12,506 bases of DNA. It comes from RGIG6904 sp024680835. Lineage in GTDB: Bacteria > Bacillota > Clostridia > Lachnospirales > Lachnospiraceae. Shown here in pieces: positions 1 through 8,000 of this stretch (its first letter is position 1; each line of letters opens with the position of its first letter). The DNA lies in assembly GCA_024680835.1 (NCBI GenBank), contig JAILBP010000238.1, positions 1-12,506 on the forward strand, given 5' to 3'. Below the pieces are notes generated by a model. The model was given only the letters and a program-made list of their open reading frames with translations. It was not told where the DNA came from and made no database searches. A program made the translations under genes and the position numbers.

Positions 1-1
1 T

Positions 2-337
2 CCCATAGTGCCGGAGCAGTTTGCTCTCTATTCACCCAAAGTCAAAAGAAAGCTTAAGAGGATCCGCCCGGGTCTTTCCGGCATAGGCTCCATAGTCTTC
101 AGAAACGAGGAGGAGCTTCTGCAGCAGATGGAGGACAAAACCGCATTTCGTAATGATGTGATCGGACCGTACAAGGGCGAACTGGAATGCTGGTATGCAG
201 ACCACAGATCACTGTCTCTGTATTTCAAGCTGATCTTTCTCACTGCCGAGGCAGTGATACACCCCGATTCCCGGAAATGGAAGACCGCCTTCAAGGATCT
301 TCCCAAACCCTCACCCGAACTTGCAAAATACCTCTAG
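2..337 (+). CDS. Sugar-1-phosphate transferase (initiating polysaccharide glycosyltransferase), C-terminal part only
   Basis: This is the last 111 codons of a bacterial sugar transferase of the WcaJ/PglC monotopic family (Bac_transf). These enzymes move a sugar-1-phosphate from a nucleotide sugar to undecaprenyl phosphate at the inner face of the membrane, which starts a polysaccharide or glycan repeat unit. The reading frame is open to the left edge, so the GTG at 8 is an internal valine codon and the true start lies outside the window. The family signature is visible as RPGLSGIGSIVFRNEEELL, followed by the YKGELECWYADHRSLSLYFKLI block and the usual DLPKPSPEL tail. The N-terminal membrane anchor and catalytic Asp-Glu region are missing because of the window edge, not because of a deletion. 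The stop codon TAG at 335-337 overlaps the ribosome binding site of the next gene, so the two are probably translated together. The sugar transferred cannot be told from this fragment. Confidence 0.85.
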   Translation, partial: PIVPEQFALYSPKVKRKLKRIRPGLSGIGSIVFRNEEELLQQMEDKTAFRNDVIGPYKGELECWYADHRSLSLYFKLIFLTAEAVIHPDSRKWKTAFKDLPKPSPELAKYL

Positions 338-341
338 GAGG
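336..341 (+). promoter_or_regulatory. Ribosome binding site overlapping the upstream stop codon
   Basis: AGGAGG begins on the second base of the upstream TAG stop. It sits 6 bases before the ATG at 348 and directly abuts the in-frame ATG at 342, which makes 348 the better start. The overlap suggests that a ribosome finishing the sugar transferase can restart on the dehydratase gene. Confidence 0.75.
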
Positions 342-347
342 ATGATC

Positions 348-1556
348 ATGACCAAAGACAACATATTGCCGCTGATAGGCAGGGACGCACCCCTTTTTGG
401 CGAGGATCTGGCAGCATGGAACGTTCGTCTCAAAGATATGATCCATGACTCTAAAATCCTGGTCATCGGAGGCGCCGGGACCATAGGATCAGCCATATGC
501 AGGGAGCTCTTTGCCGGAGATCCCAGGGTGCTCCATGTTGTGGATATAAGCGAAAATAATATGGTTGAACTCGTGAGAGATATAAGATCCTCCACCGGTT
601 ACGGAACAGGAGAGTTCGCCACATTTGCCATCGACTGCGGCTCACAGATCTTCGATGCTCTCATAAAAGATACCACTTCACGCATTGGAGGATATGACTA
701 TATTTTTAACACCAGTGCGCTGAAACATGTGCGCTCCGAAAAAGATCCCTATACGCTGATGCGCATGATCGATGTCAATGTTTTCAACACAGAGAAGACA
801 ATGCAGATGGCAGCTGCCATGGGAGCAAAAAAATATTTCTGCGTTTCCACGGATAAGGCGGCAAATCCAGTCAATATGATGGGCGCCAGCAAACGCATTA
901 TGGAATACTATCTGAACCGCAGGAGCATGGATGTGACAGTGTCTACGGCGCGCTTTGCAAATGTGGCTTTTTCCGACGGGTCACTGCTGTACGGTTTCAA
1001 TAAACGCCTGGAGAAAGGCCAGCCCATATCTGCACCCGAAGATGTCAGACGATACTTTGTAACTCCGAGAGAATCAGGAATACTGTGTATCCTGTCTGCG
1101 TTGACAGGCGAAAACAGGGATATTTATTTTCCAAAGCTTGACGAAAGACTTAACATGGTGACCTTCAGCCACATAGCCGAGCGCTATCTTGAAAGTCTTG
1201 GATACGAACCCGTCAGATGCGAGACCGAGCAGGAAGCCAGAGACCGCGTGGACGAACTTAAATCCCGGGGCAAATATCCCGTCTATTTTTTCACCAGCGA
1301 TACCACAGGAGAGAAAGATTACGAGGAATTCTATACCGACGGTGAGACCCTGGATCTTAACCGTTTTGCAGATATAGGCATTGTGAAAAAAGATGCTGAT
1401 TATGACAATGACAGATTGGAATATTTCACTTCAGAGATCGCAGCACTCAAAAAGGCCGGTCATTGGTCAAGAGAAGATCTTATAGACCTGTTTTGTACCA
1501 TGATCCCTGAATTTGCCCACAAAGAGACAGGGAAATTTTTGGATGGCAGGATGTAA
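348..1556 (+). CDS. UDP-N-acetylglucosamine 4,6-dehydratase-like SDR enzyme (CapD/FlaA1 family)
   Basis: This 402-residue protein is an extended short-chain dehydrogenase of the soluble CapD/FlaA1 type. It probably makes a 4-keto-6-deoxy sugar nucleotide, an early step toward deoxyamino sugars in surface polysaccharide. The NAD(P)-binding motif GGAGTIGS lies at residues 41-48. The catalytic STDKA lies at 167-171 (Thr168, Asp169, Lys170). The usual Tyr-x3-Lys is Met-x3-Lys here (Met178, Lys182), as described for the 4,6-dehydratase PglF, so this is a subfamily mark and not a defect. There is no N-terminal membrane domain of the PglF/WbpM kind. The C-terminal part, from about residue 285, is longer than in minimal FlaA1 proteins and contains a charged region whose role I cannot name. 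The start at 348 is chosen for its AGGAGG spacing; TTG at 321 and ATG at 342 are also in frame. The exact substrate is inferred from the family. A terminator follows the gene. Confidence 0.83.
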   Translation: MTKDNILPLIGRDAPLFGEDLAAWNVRLKDMIHDSKILVIGGAGTIGSAICRELFAGDPRVLHVVDISENNMVELVRDIRSSTGYGTGEFATFAIDCGSQIFDALIKDTTSRIGGYDYIFNTSALKHVRSEKDPYTLMRMIDVNVFNTEKTMQMAAAMGAKKYFCVSTDKAANPVNMMGASKRIMEYYLNRRSMDVTVSTARFANVAFSDGSLLYGFNKRLEKGQPISAPEDVRRYFVTPRESGILCILSALTGENRDIYFPKLDERLNMVTFSHIAERYLESLGYEPVRCETEQEARDRVDELKSRGKYPVYFFTSDTTGEKDYEEFYTDGETLDLNRFADIGIVKKDADYDNDRLEYFTSEIAALKKAGHWSREDLIDLFCTMIPEFAHKETGKFLDGRM

Positions 1557-1585
1557 TCGGAAGTGGCTGTGAATAGTAACAATCG

Positions 1586-1618
1586 GAAGAATGGCATTAT
1601 TGCCATTCTTCTTTTTTT
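1586..1618 (+). terminator. Rho-independent terminator after the dehydratase gene
   Basis: A perfect 11-base-pair stem (1586-1596 with 1601-1611) closes on a 4-base loop TTAT and is followed at once by seven T residues (1612-1618). This is a textbook intrinsic terminator and ends the polysaccharide transcript that comes from the left. It also overlaps the -35 box of the next promoter. Confidence 0.93.
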
Positions 1619-1628
1619 GTGATAAAAT
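1600..1628 (+). promoter_or_regulatory. Sigma-A type promoter for glf, overlapping the terminator
   Basis: TTGCCA at 1600-1605 (5 of 6 to TTGACA) is followed, after exactly 17 bases, by TAAAAT at 1623-1628 (5 of 6 to TATAAT). Transcription would start near 1635 and leave a leader of about 42 bases before the glf start. The -35 box spans the loop edge and right arm of the terminator hairpin, and the T run forms part of the spacer. This is the best promoter match I found between genes in the window. It is a sequence match only. Confidence 0.6.
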
Positions 1629-1676
1629 CAAGTTGGGTTTTTATATCCATCGAAAGACGCATACAAAGGAGAAGAC

Positions 1677-2789
1677 ATGTACGATTATCTGATAGTGGGT
1701 TCCGGACTGTATGGCGCGACCGTCGCACAGCAACTCCATTCAGCCGGAAGATCTGTTCTCGTCATAGACAAGCGCGATCATATCGCCGGAAATGTCTATA
1801 CCGAGAAGATCGAAGACATCAATGTTCATATTTACGGAGCCCATATTTTTCATACCAACGAAAAAAAAGCCTGGGATTATGTAAACCGTTTTGCAACATT
1901 TAACCGTTTTACAAATTCTCCCGTAGCCAATTACAAGGGAGAGCTTTACTCCCTCCCCTTCAACATGTATACATTCAATAAAATGTGGGGAGTGGTAACG
2001 CCTGATGAGGCTGCGGAAAAGATCGCCCAACAGCGGCGGGAGATCACCGGCGAGCCCCGGAATCTCGAGGAGCAGGCGATTTCACTGGTAGGGCGTGATA
2101 TTTACGAAAAGCTGATCAAGGGCTACACCGAAAAACAGTGGGGCAGAGACTGCAAAGATCTCCCGGCATTCATCATCAAGCGCCTCCCCGTACGCCTGAC
2201 CTTCGACAACAACTACTTCAACGCGCTGTACCAGGGAATCCCTGCAGGCGGATATACAAAGATGGTTGAGAATATGTTGGACGGGATAGAAGTCAGACTC
2301 GGAATCGACTATCTGGAGGACAAGGCGAGCTGGAATGCCCGGGCAGAGAAGGTTATCTATACCGGTCCCGTCGATGCGTATTTTGATTATTCCCTCGGGA
2401 CTTTGGAATACCGTTCGGTGCGATTTGAAACGGAGATTTTGGATAAGCCGAACTTCCAGGGCAATGCCGCAGTCAACTACACAGACCGGGAAACACCCTG
2501 GACCAGGATAATCGAGCACAAATGGTTTGAGTTCGGCAAAGACGAAGAGGGCTGCGACATACCGAAGACGGTCATCTCCAGAGAGTACAGCTCGGAATGG
2601 AAACCCGGCGACGAACCATACTATCCGGTCAATGACGCACGAAATGCCGCATTATATCAGGAGTACCGGAAGCTTTGCGATGCAGAGGAAAAAGTGATCT
2701 TTGGCGGACGTCTCGGCGAGTACAAATATTATGATATGGATCAGGTCATCATGTCGGCGCTCGGCAGAGCTGACCTTGAACTTGGCTAA
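1677..2789 (+). CDS. glf: UDP-galactopyranose mutase
   Basis: This flavoenzyme interconverts UDP-galactopyranose and UDP-galactofuranose in the cytoplasm and supplies galactofuranose for cell-surface glycans. At 370 residues it matches the usual bacterial length. The N-terminal FAD-binding motif GSGLYGA is at residues 8-14, and the HIYGAHIFHT block, typical of Glf, follows near residue 55. Residues expected to contact the substrate are present: Trp155 in EKQWGRD, Arg173 in LPVRLTFDNNYF, Arg246 in the LEYRSVRFE segment, and Arg345 in the C-terminal GGRLGEYKYYDMDQV motif. The start is supported by AAAGGAG at 1665-1671, 5 bases upstream. The gene has its own predicted promoter but follows sugar transferase and dehydratase genes, so a role in the same surface polysaccharide is likely. 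No terminator is visible after it, and the phosphodiesterase gene begins 63 bases later. Nothing appears truncated. Confidence 0.96.
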   Translation: MYDYLIVGSGLYGATVAQQLHSAGRSVLVIDKRDHIAGNVYTEKIEDINVHIYGAHIFHTNEKKAWDYVNRFATFNRFTNSPVANYKGELYSLPFNMYTFNKMWGVVTPDEAAEKIAQQRREITGEPRNLEEQAISLVGRDIYEKLIKGYTEKQWGRDCKDLPAFIIKRLPVRLTFDNNYFNALYQGIPAGGYTKMVENMLDGIEVRLGIDYLEDKASWNARAEKVIYTGPVDAYFDYSLGTLEYRSVRFETEILDKPNFQGNAAVNYTDRETPWTRIIEHKWFEFGKDEEGCDIPKTVISREYSSEWKPGDEPYYPVNDARNAALYQEYRKLCDAEEKVIFGGRLGEYKYYDMDQVIMSALGRADLELG

Positions 2790-2814
2790 TACAGGATGAA
2801 CACTGACTTGACAA

Positions 2815-2831
2815 CGATCTGACCGAGATCG
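2815..2831. repeat. Short inverted repeat in the leader of the phosphodiesterase gene
   Basis: CGATCT (2815-2820) and AGATCG (2826-2831) form a 6-base-pair inverted repeat around a 5-base loop, 11 bases upstream of the GGAGG at 2843. It lies just after a perfect TTGACA at 2808-2813. There is no convincing -10 box at normal spacing and no T run. It could be an operator, a weak leader hairpin or chance. Confidence 0.3.
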
Positions 2832-2842
2832 CAGGATCCTTT

Positions 2843-2847
2843 GGAGG
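2843..2847 (+). promoter_or_regulatory. Ribosome binding site that decides the start of the HD-GYP gene
   Basis: GGAGG lies 5 bases before the ATG at 2853 and only 2 bases before the ATG at 2850. It overlaps the in-frame TTG at 2841, so TTG cannot be the start. ATG 2853 is preferred on spacing. Confidence 0.7.
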
Positions 2848-2852
2848 TTATG

Positions 2853-4988
2853 ATGGCAGACACGGAAACATCAGCTTTATTCCGAAGAAAACATAATATT
2901 TCGACTTTTTTTATATGTCTTGCAGGCATTGCTTTGAACCTGCTGCTGGGTTATATCGTGACCGCATTGGAACTTCCGCTCTATCTGGACACGGTGGGAA
3001 CTGTGGCCGTAGCCATCATGGGCGGATATCTTCCGGGCGTGGTCGTAGGTTTTGCCACAAATATCGTCAAAACCGTGCTCGATCCCGCCTCCCTCTATTA
3101 CGGCTCACTTAATGTCATCATAGCAATTCTGGCCGCATTTTTTTCAAGCCGCGGCTGGCATAAAAAAATCATCGGCATTATCGGCATGATCATCGCCTTT
3201 ACACTAATAGGCGGCGGCTTGGGTTTTGTCATCCCCTGGTTTATGGAGGAACTGACTTTTGACAGCGAATCACTGGCAGGAATCCTGTATGGAACCGGTC
3301 ATTTTAATATGGCTGTATCATGTCTTTTGTCAAGTCTTATAATGGATCTGCCCGACAAGATCATGACCATGCTCATCGTCATCATAGCTGTCCGGCTGAT
3401 CCCCGAAAAATATTACGAAATCTTTTCTTTTAAGGGATGGCTCCAGGAACCTTTCCGGACAGACATGACATCCCCGGCTGAAAAGATCGGTGTGCGCAGA
3501 TTATCTCTGCAGACCAAGATACTGCTGGTTCTGGCTCTGTCCCTTTTTGTGATATCATCGGTCGCTATGGGTATAGGAATGTCCGTATACAACAAGACCG
3601 TGGTCAACGATCACGCCCGCATGGCTCAGGGTACCGCCAAACTTGCAGCATCGGTACTGGACGGAGACCGTATAGATGAATTTCTGGAAAGCTGCGGAAC
3701 GGCTGAAGGTTATGCGCAATCCGAGGAGCTTTTGTCCCGGATACTGAACAGCTCGACGGATATTACGTATCTGTATGTTTATCAGATACGGGAAGACGGA
3801 TGTCATGTGGTTTTCGACATCGACACCGAAGGATTGGAAGGCGAAGATCCCGGGACACTCATTAATTTTGATGAAGGTTTTTCCGACTATCTGGGCGATC
3901 TCCTGGCAGGCAAGCGGATAGATCCCATCATCACCAATGACACCTTTGGAAATCTTTTAACCGCGTACGAACCGGTTTACGACTCCTCCGGACGATGTGT
4001 CTGTTATGTCGGAGCGGACGTGGACATGTTCAAGCTCGGCGCCATGCAGCGAAGTTTTTACGTTGAAGTCATCACCGTATTCCTGGTGTATTTCCTGCTG
4101 ATCATGGTATTTGCCATATGGCTGGCGAAATACCACATTATCATACCTGTCAACTCCATCATGAAATGTATGGACAGGATCGCAAACACATCGGACACGC
4201 AGCAGAGCATGGACGAGGATGTCAAGCTCTTCAGGAGCCTCGGAATACATACAGGCGATGAGATCGAAAACCTCTACAAAGCAGCCTGCCGTATGACCAA
4301 AAAACAAGCCGAACAGATGCGCAGCATACGCCGTCTGTCCGACTCCACCGCAAAGATGCAGGACGGACTTATCACCACCATGGCAGATATGGTCGAGAGC
4401 AGAGACTCGGATACAGGGGCTCATGTTCAGAAGACCGCCGCTTACGTAAAGATAATAGTCGAAGGTCTTCGAAAAAAAGGTTACTACGCCAACAAGATCA
4501 CCCCGAAGTTCATGTCAGATGTGGTCCGTTCCGCGCCTTTACATGATATCGGAAAGATCAACATACCTGACGGCATCCTCAATAAACCCGGCAAACTCAC
4601 CGACGAGGAATTTGCCATCATGAAGACACATACCACAGCCGGTAAAAAGATCATGGAAAACGCCATCAGCACCATAGAGGGCGACAACTACCTCAAAGAA
4701 GCCCGCAATATGGCCGCTTATCACCATGAGCGATGGGATGGGAAAGGTTACCCGGAAGGGCTTCACGGCGAGGTTATACCTTTGGCAGCGCGCATAATGT
4801 CTGTTGCGGATGTCTTTGACGCACTGGCTTCACCGCGTGTGTACAAGCCCGCATTTCCTCTCGAGAAGGCCTTGGCTATCATAGAAGAGGGCAAGGGCAC
4901 TCAGTTTGATCCAAAATGTGTGGAAGTATTTATGGATTCACTGGATGAAGTAAAAGCTGTATTGAAAAAATATAATCCGGATGTATGA
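2853..4988 (+). CDS. Membrane HD-GYP cyclic-di-GMP phosphodiesterase with ECF-S-like sensor domain
   Basis: A 711-residue membrane protein predicted to break down cyclic-di-GMP in the cytoplasm. Residues about 16-185 form a multi-pass domain resembling an ECF transporter S component (note LNLLLGYIV, LPLYLDTVGT and FSSRGW). A further helix at about 220-245 leads to an extracytoplasmic region at about 246-400 that looks like a Cache-type sensor. A last helix at about 404-427 and a HAMP-like linker follow. The HD-GYP domain covers about 505-705. All metal and catalytic positions I can align are present: His524, His564-Asp565 in HDIGK with Lys568, His593, His624-His625 in HHERWDGKGYP, and Asp653. 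The enzyme should therefore be active. It has no receiver domain, so its input should come through its own membrane and outer domains. It lies 63 bases after glf and 20 bases before the hybrid kinase gene, apparently in one operon. The ECF-S resemblance is from pattern recognition and is less certain than the HD-GYP call. Confidence 0.9.
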   Translation: MADTETSALFRRKHNISTFFICLAGIALNLLLGYIVTALELPLYLDTVGTVAVAIMGGYLPGVVVGFATNIVKTVLDPASLYYGSLNVIIAILAAFFSSRGWHKKIIGIIGMIIAFTLIGGGLGFVIPWFMEELTFDSESLAGILYGTGHFNMAVSCLLSSLIMDLPDKIMTMLIVIIAVRLIPEKYYEIFSFKGWLQEPFRTDMTSPAEKIGVRRLSLQTKILLVLALSLFVISSVAMGIGMSVYNKTVVNDHARMAQGTAKLAASVLDGDRIDEFLESCGTAEGYAQSEELLSRILNSSTDITYLYVYQIREDGCHVVFDIDTEGLEGEDPGTLINFDEGFSDYLGDLLAGKRIDPIITNDTFGNLLTAYEPVYDSSGRCVCYVGADVDMFKLGAMQRSFYVEVITVFLVYFLLIMVFAIWLAKYHIIIPVNSIMKCMDRIANTSDTQQSMDEDVKLFRSLGIHTGDEIENLYKAACRMTKKQAEQMRSIRRLSDSTAKMQDGLITTMADMVESRDSDTGAHVQKTAAYVKIIVEGLRKKGYYANKITPKFMSDVVRSAPLHDIGKINIPDGILNKPGKLTDEEFAIMKTHTTAGKKIMENAISTIEGDNYLKEARNMAAYHHERWDGKGYPEGLHGEVIPLAARIMSVADVFDALASPRVYKPAFPLEKALAIIEEGKGTQFDPKCVEVFMDSLDEVKAVLKKYNPDV

Positions 4989-5008
4989 GAAAGAAGGGTT
5001 GACTCTAC

Positions 5009-8000
5009 ATGCAGATCAGAATACACAAAAAATTAATATTATCCGTATTATGTTTTCTCGCAGGACTCATAAGCACGGCCGGCATTGTCCCGGCGAACAC
5101 GGTCACCAACGGCGGTGGATATGCCGTAACAGGTCAGATCAAAAACACCGGTTACACCACCCGGATTTATGATGCGACCAACGGACTTCCGACTTCCGAT
5201 GCCAACTATGTGCTGGCATCAAGTGACGGATATATCTGGATCGGCGGATACAGTGGTATCATACGATATGACGGATCCAACTTCACCCGTATGGACACGA
5301 CCTACGGCTTGACAAGCGGCCGCGGTCTGTTTGAGGACAGCAAATCCCGCATCTGGGTAGGCACCAATGACAACGGTGTCGTGGTCATCGAAGGAGACAG
5401 ACAGACGCACATAACATACCGTGAAGGGCTGTTACCCTCTTCGATCCGTGTGTTTGCGGAAGATCCGGAAGGCAATGTTTTCGTGGGCACCACAGCCGGA
5501 GTTTACTGCATCAGCGATGATTTTCTGGTATCTGCACTGCAGGATGAGAGGCTTTCGGATGAGAGGATACTGAGACTGGACAGCGACAGCAACGGCGTGA
5601 TATACGGACAGACCAAAAACGGTCTCATATTCAGTATCAGTGATAAGACCGTCACTTCTATGTACAGCGGCGAAGACCTTGCCATGGAGCATATCTCCAC
5701 AATTCTGGCCGATCCCGATCATGCAGGCATGGTATATCTGGGCACCGAAACCGGTTCCGTGTACTACGGAAAATTCGGCGACAAGGCTTCTGACATGACG
5801 AAGATCTCAGTCGATCCCCTCACGGAAATTCACTGGATGAGCTACGACTGCGGCAGACTTTGGATCTCTTCTACGGATGCTGTCGGATACATAGACACAG
5901 ATTACGGTTTTCACAAGATCGACATCCCCCTAAACAGCGGCATCGAGATGATGACATCCGACTATCAGGGAAATATGTGGTTTGCTTCTTCAACCCAGGG
6001 CGTGATGAAGATCGTAGCCAATAATTTCGTGGATCTGACCGCCGAGGCAGGATTACCTGAGATCGTGACGAACGCAGCATGTTTTTACAAAAATGATCTC
6101 TATATCGGGACGGACAGGGGTCTCACCATACTGGATGAAAACCGGCACCCATTGACAAATGCCCTGACCGAATACATTGGCGATGCGCGTATACGCTGTA
6201 TTGCAGCGGGAACGGACGATGATCTGTGGATAGGCGCATACACCAATAACCTTGGTCTTGTACATCTCTCGAAAGACGGCAGCATTACATCATACAACGC
6301 CTCCGACGGCCTGCCCGACAGCGAGATCAGGAGTATCAATATTACGGATGACGGATCGGTTCTGGTAGGTTCCAACGGCGGACTGACCATCATTAAAAAC
6401 GGAAAAATCGACCGGGTCATAGATGCATCGGACGGCATCAAAAACACGGTCTCCCTCACCGTAGAGGAAGGTGATGACGGCAAGATCTATGTCGGAACCG
6501 ACGGCGGCGGAATCTACACTGTGGACGGAACAGATATCCGCCACATAGGCAGGGATGAAGGTTTGACCAGCGATGTCATAATGCGCATCAAAAAAGATGA
6601 GAAACACGGTGTTATCTGGCTGATCACATCCAATTCCATCGAATACATGAAGGATGGTGTGATACACCCTGTCACCACCTTCCCTTACAATAACAACTAC
6701 GACATATATTCCGACGAAACGGACAATATGTGGATAATATCATCCTACGGCATCTATATGGTGAACGGTGAATCCATGCTGGCAGACGATGTGTCGGAAT
6801 ACAGGCTTTATACGACCGAAAACGGACTCACCGGCACGCCCACCACTTTATCTTACGGTGTTCTGGACGATGAAGGGTATCTTTACATTCCCGTGAGAAA
6901 CGGTATCAGCCGGGTGAACATTCATCATATTTCCATGACTGCTACCCCCATCAAGGTTGCTATAAGCTCTATATACTACGGCGAAGACAAGCTCACCCCC
7001 GATAAGGACGGAAAATATATCATACCGTCGGGCAACGGCAGGATCCGTATCACACCGGCTGTGCTGGATTACACTATGCTAAACCCCGAAATACGTATAT
7101 ACATGGAGGGAGACGAAGACGACGGCATAAAGACGATGCGCAGCAACATGCAGACTCTGGAATACACCGGACTTGCATACGGCAATTACACCCTTCATAT
7201 CAGTGTAATGGACAACTCCGGCAAACAGACTCTTGTGGATGAGAGTTTTCAGATCGTAAAAAAACCACACATAATGGAAACAGGGCTCATCAGGGTATTA
7301 TTTTTGCTATTCCTGGTCCTGATCACTGTGGTGGTCGTACTGCGCGTTATGAATACCACAGTCATCCGCAGACAATATGCCCAGATCAGGCAGGCCAAAG
7401 AGGAAGCGGAGAGGGCGAGCACCGCAAAATCCCGCTTCCTGGCCAACATGTCACACGACATACGCACACCCATCAGCACCATCATGGGTATGAACGAGAT
7501 GATCCTGAGAGAAAATGCAACAGGGGTTCCAAAGGAATACTTCATGTCCATTATCAACTACTCCCTGGACATTAAAAAAGCCTCTGAATCACTTTTGTCA
7601 CTCATCAGCGATCTTCTGGATATGTCAAAGATCGAATCGGGCAACCTGTATCTGACAGAAGAGGAATATGACATCACGGAAATGCTCAGATCCATCGTAC
7701 CCATGATAAGAGAGCGCAGCACCGAAAAAGGCCTGAATTTTGATGTGGATGTGGACGAAATGCTGCCGTGCCGTCTGCTGGGAGATTACGAAAAAGTCAA
7801 ACAGATCCTTATAAACCTGCTCACAAATGCCATAAAATATACCGATATAGGTGGTTTTTCACTCCACGTTTCCATTATCGAGATGGCGGGTGATGACATA
7901 ACTCTGCGGTTTTCCGTCCGCGATACGGGCAAGGGCATCAGGATAGATGATCTGGACAAGCTATTCAACGCATACGACCGCCTCGACGAACATGACAACG

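Noticed and set aside
876..893. Loss of the catalytic tyrosine in the dehydratase (Met-x3-Lys)
   Set aside because: Methionine at this position is a known feature of the PglF-like 4,6-dehydratases, so it is a family mark and not a damaged active site.
1861..1868. Runs of 7 to 8 A residues in glf and near 8890 and 9841 as programmed frameshift sites
   Set aside because: The frames continue correctly through each run and no overlapping frame downstream encodes a recognisable alternative product.
2808..2837. Perfect -35 box TTGACA as a separate promoter for the HD-GYP gene
   Set aside because: At 16 to 18 bases downstream the best -10 candidate is CAGGAT, only 3 of 6 to consensus, and there is no extended -10. 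It may still be a regulated promoter but I cannot support it.
2815..2849. Hairpin after glf as a terminator
   Set aside because: The stem is only 6 base pairs and no T run follows, so it should not stop transcription.
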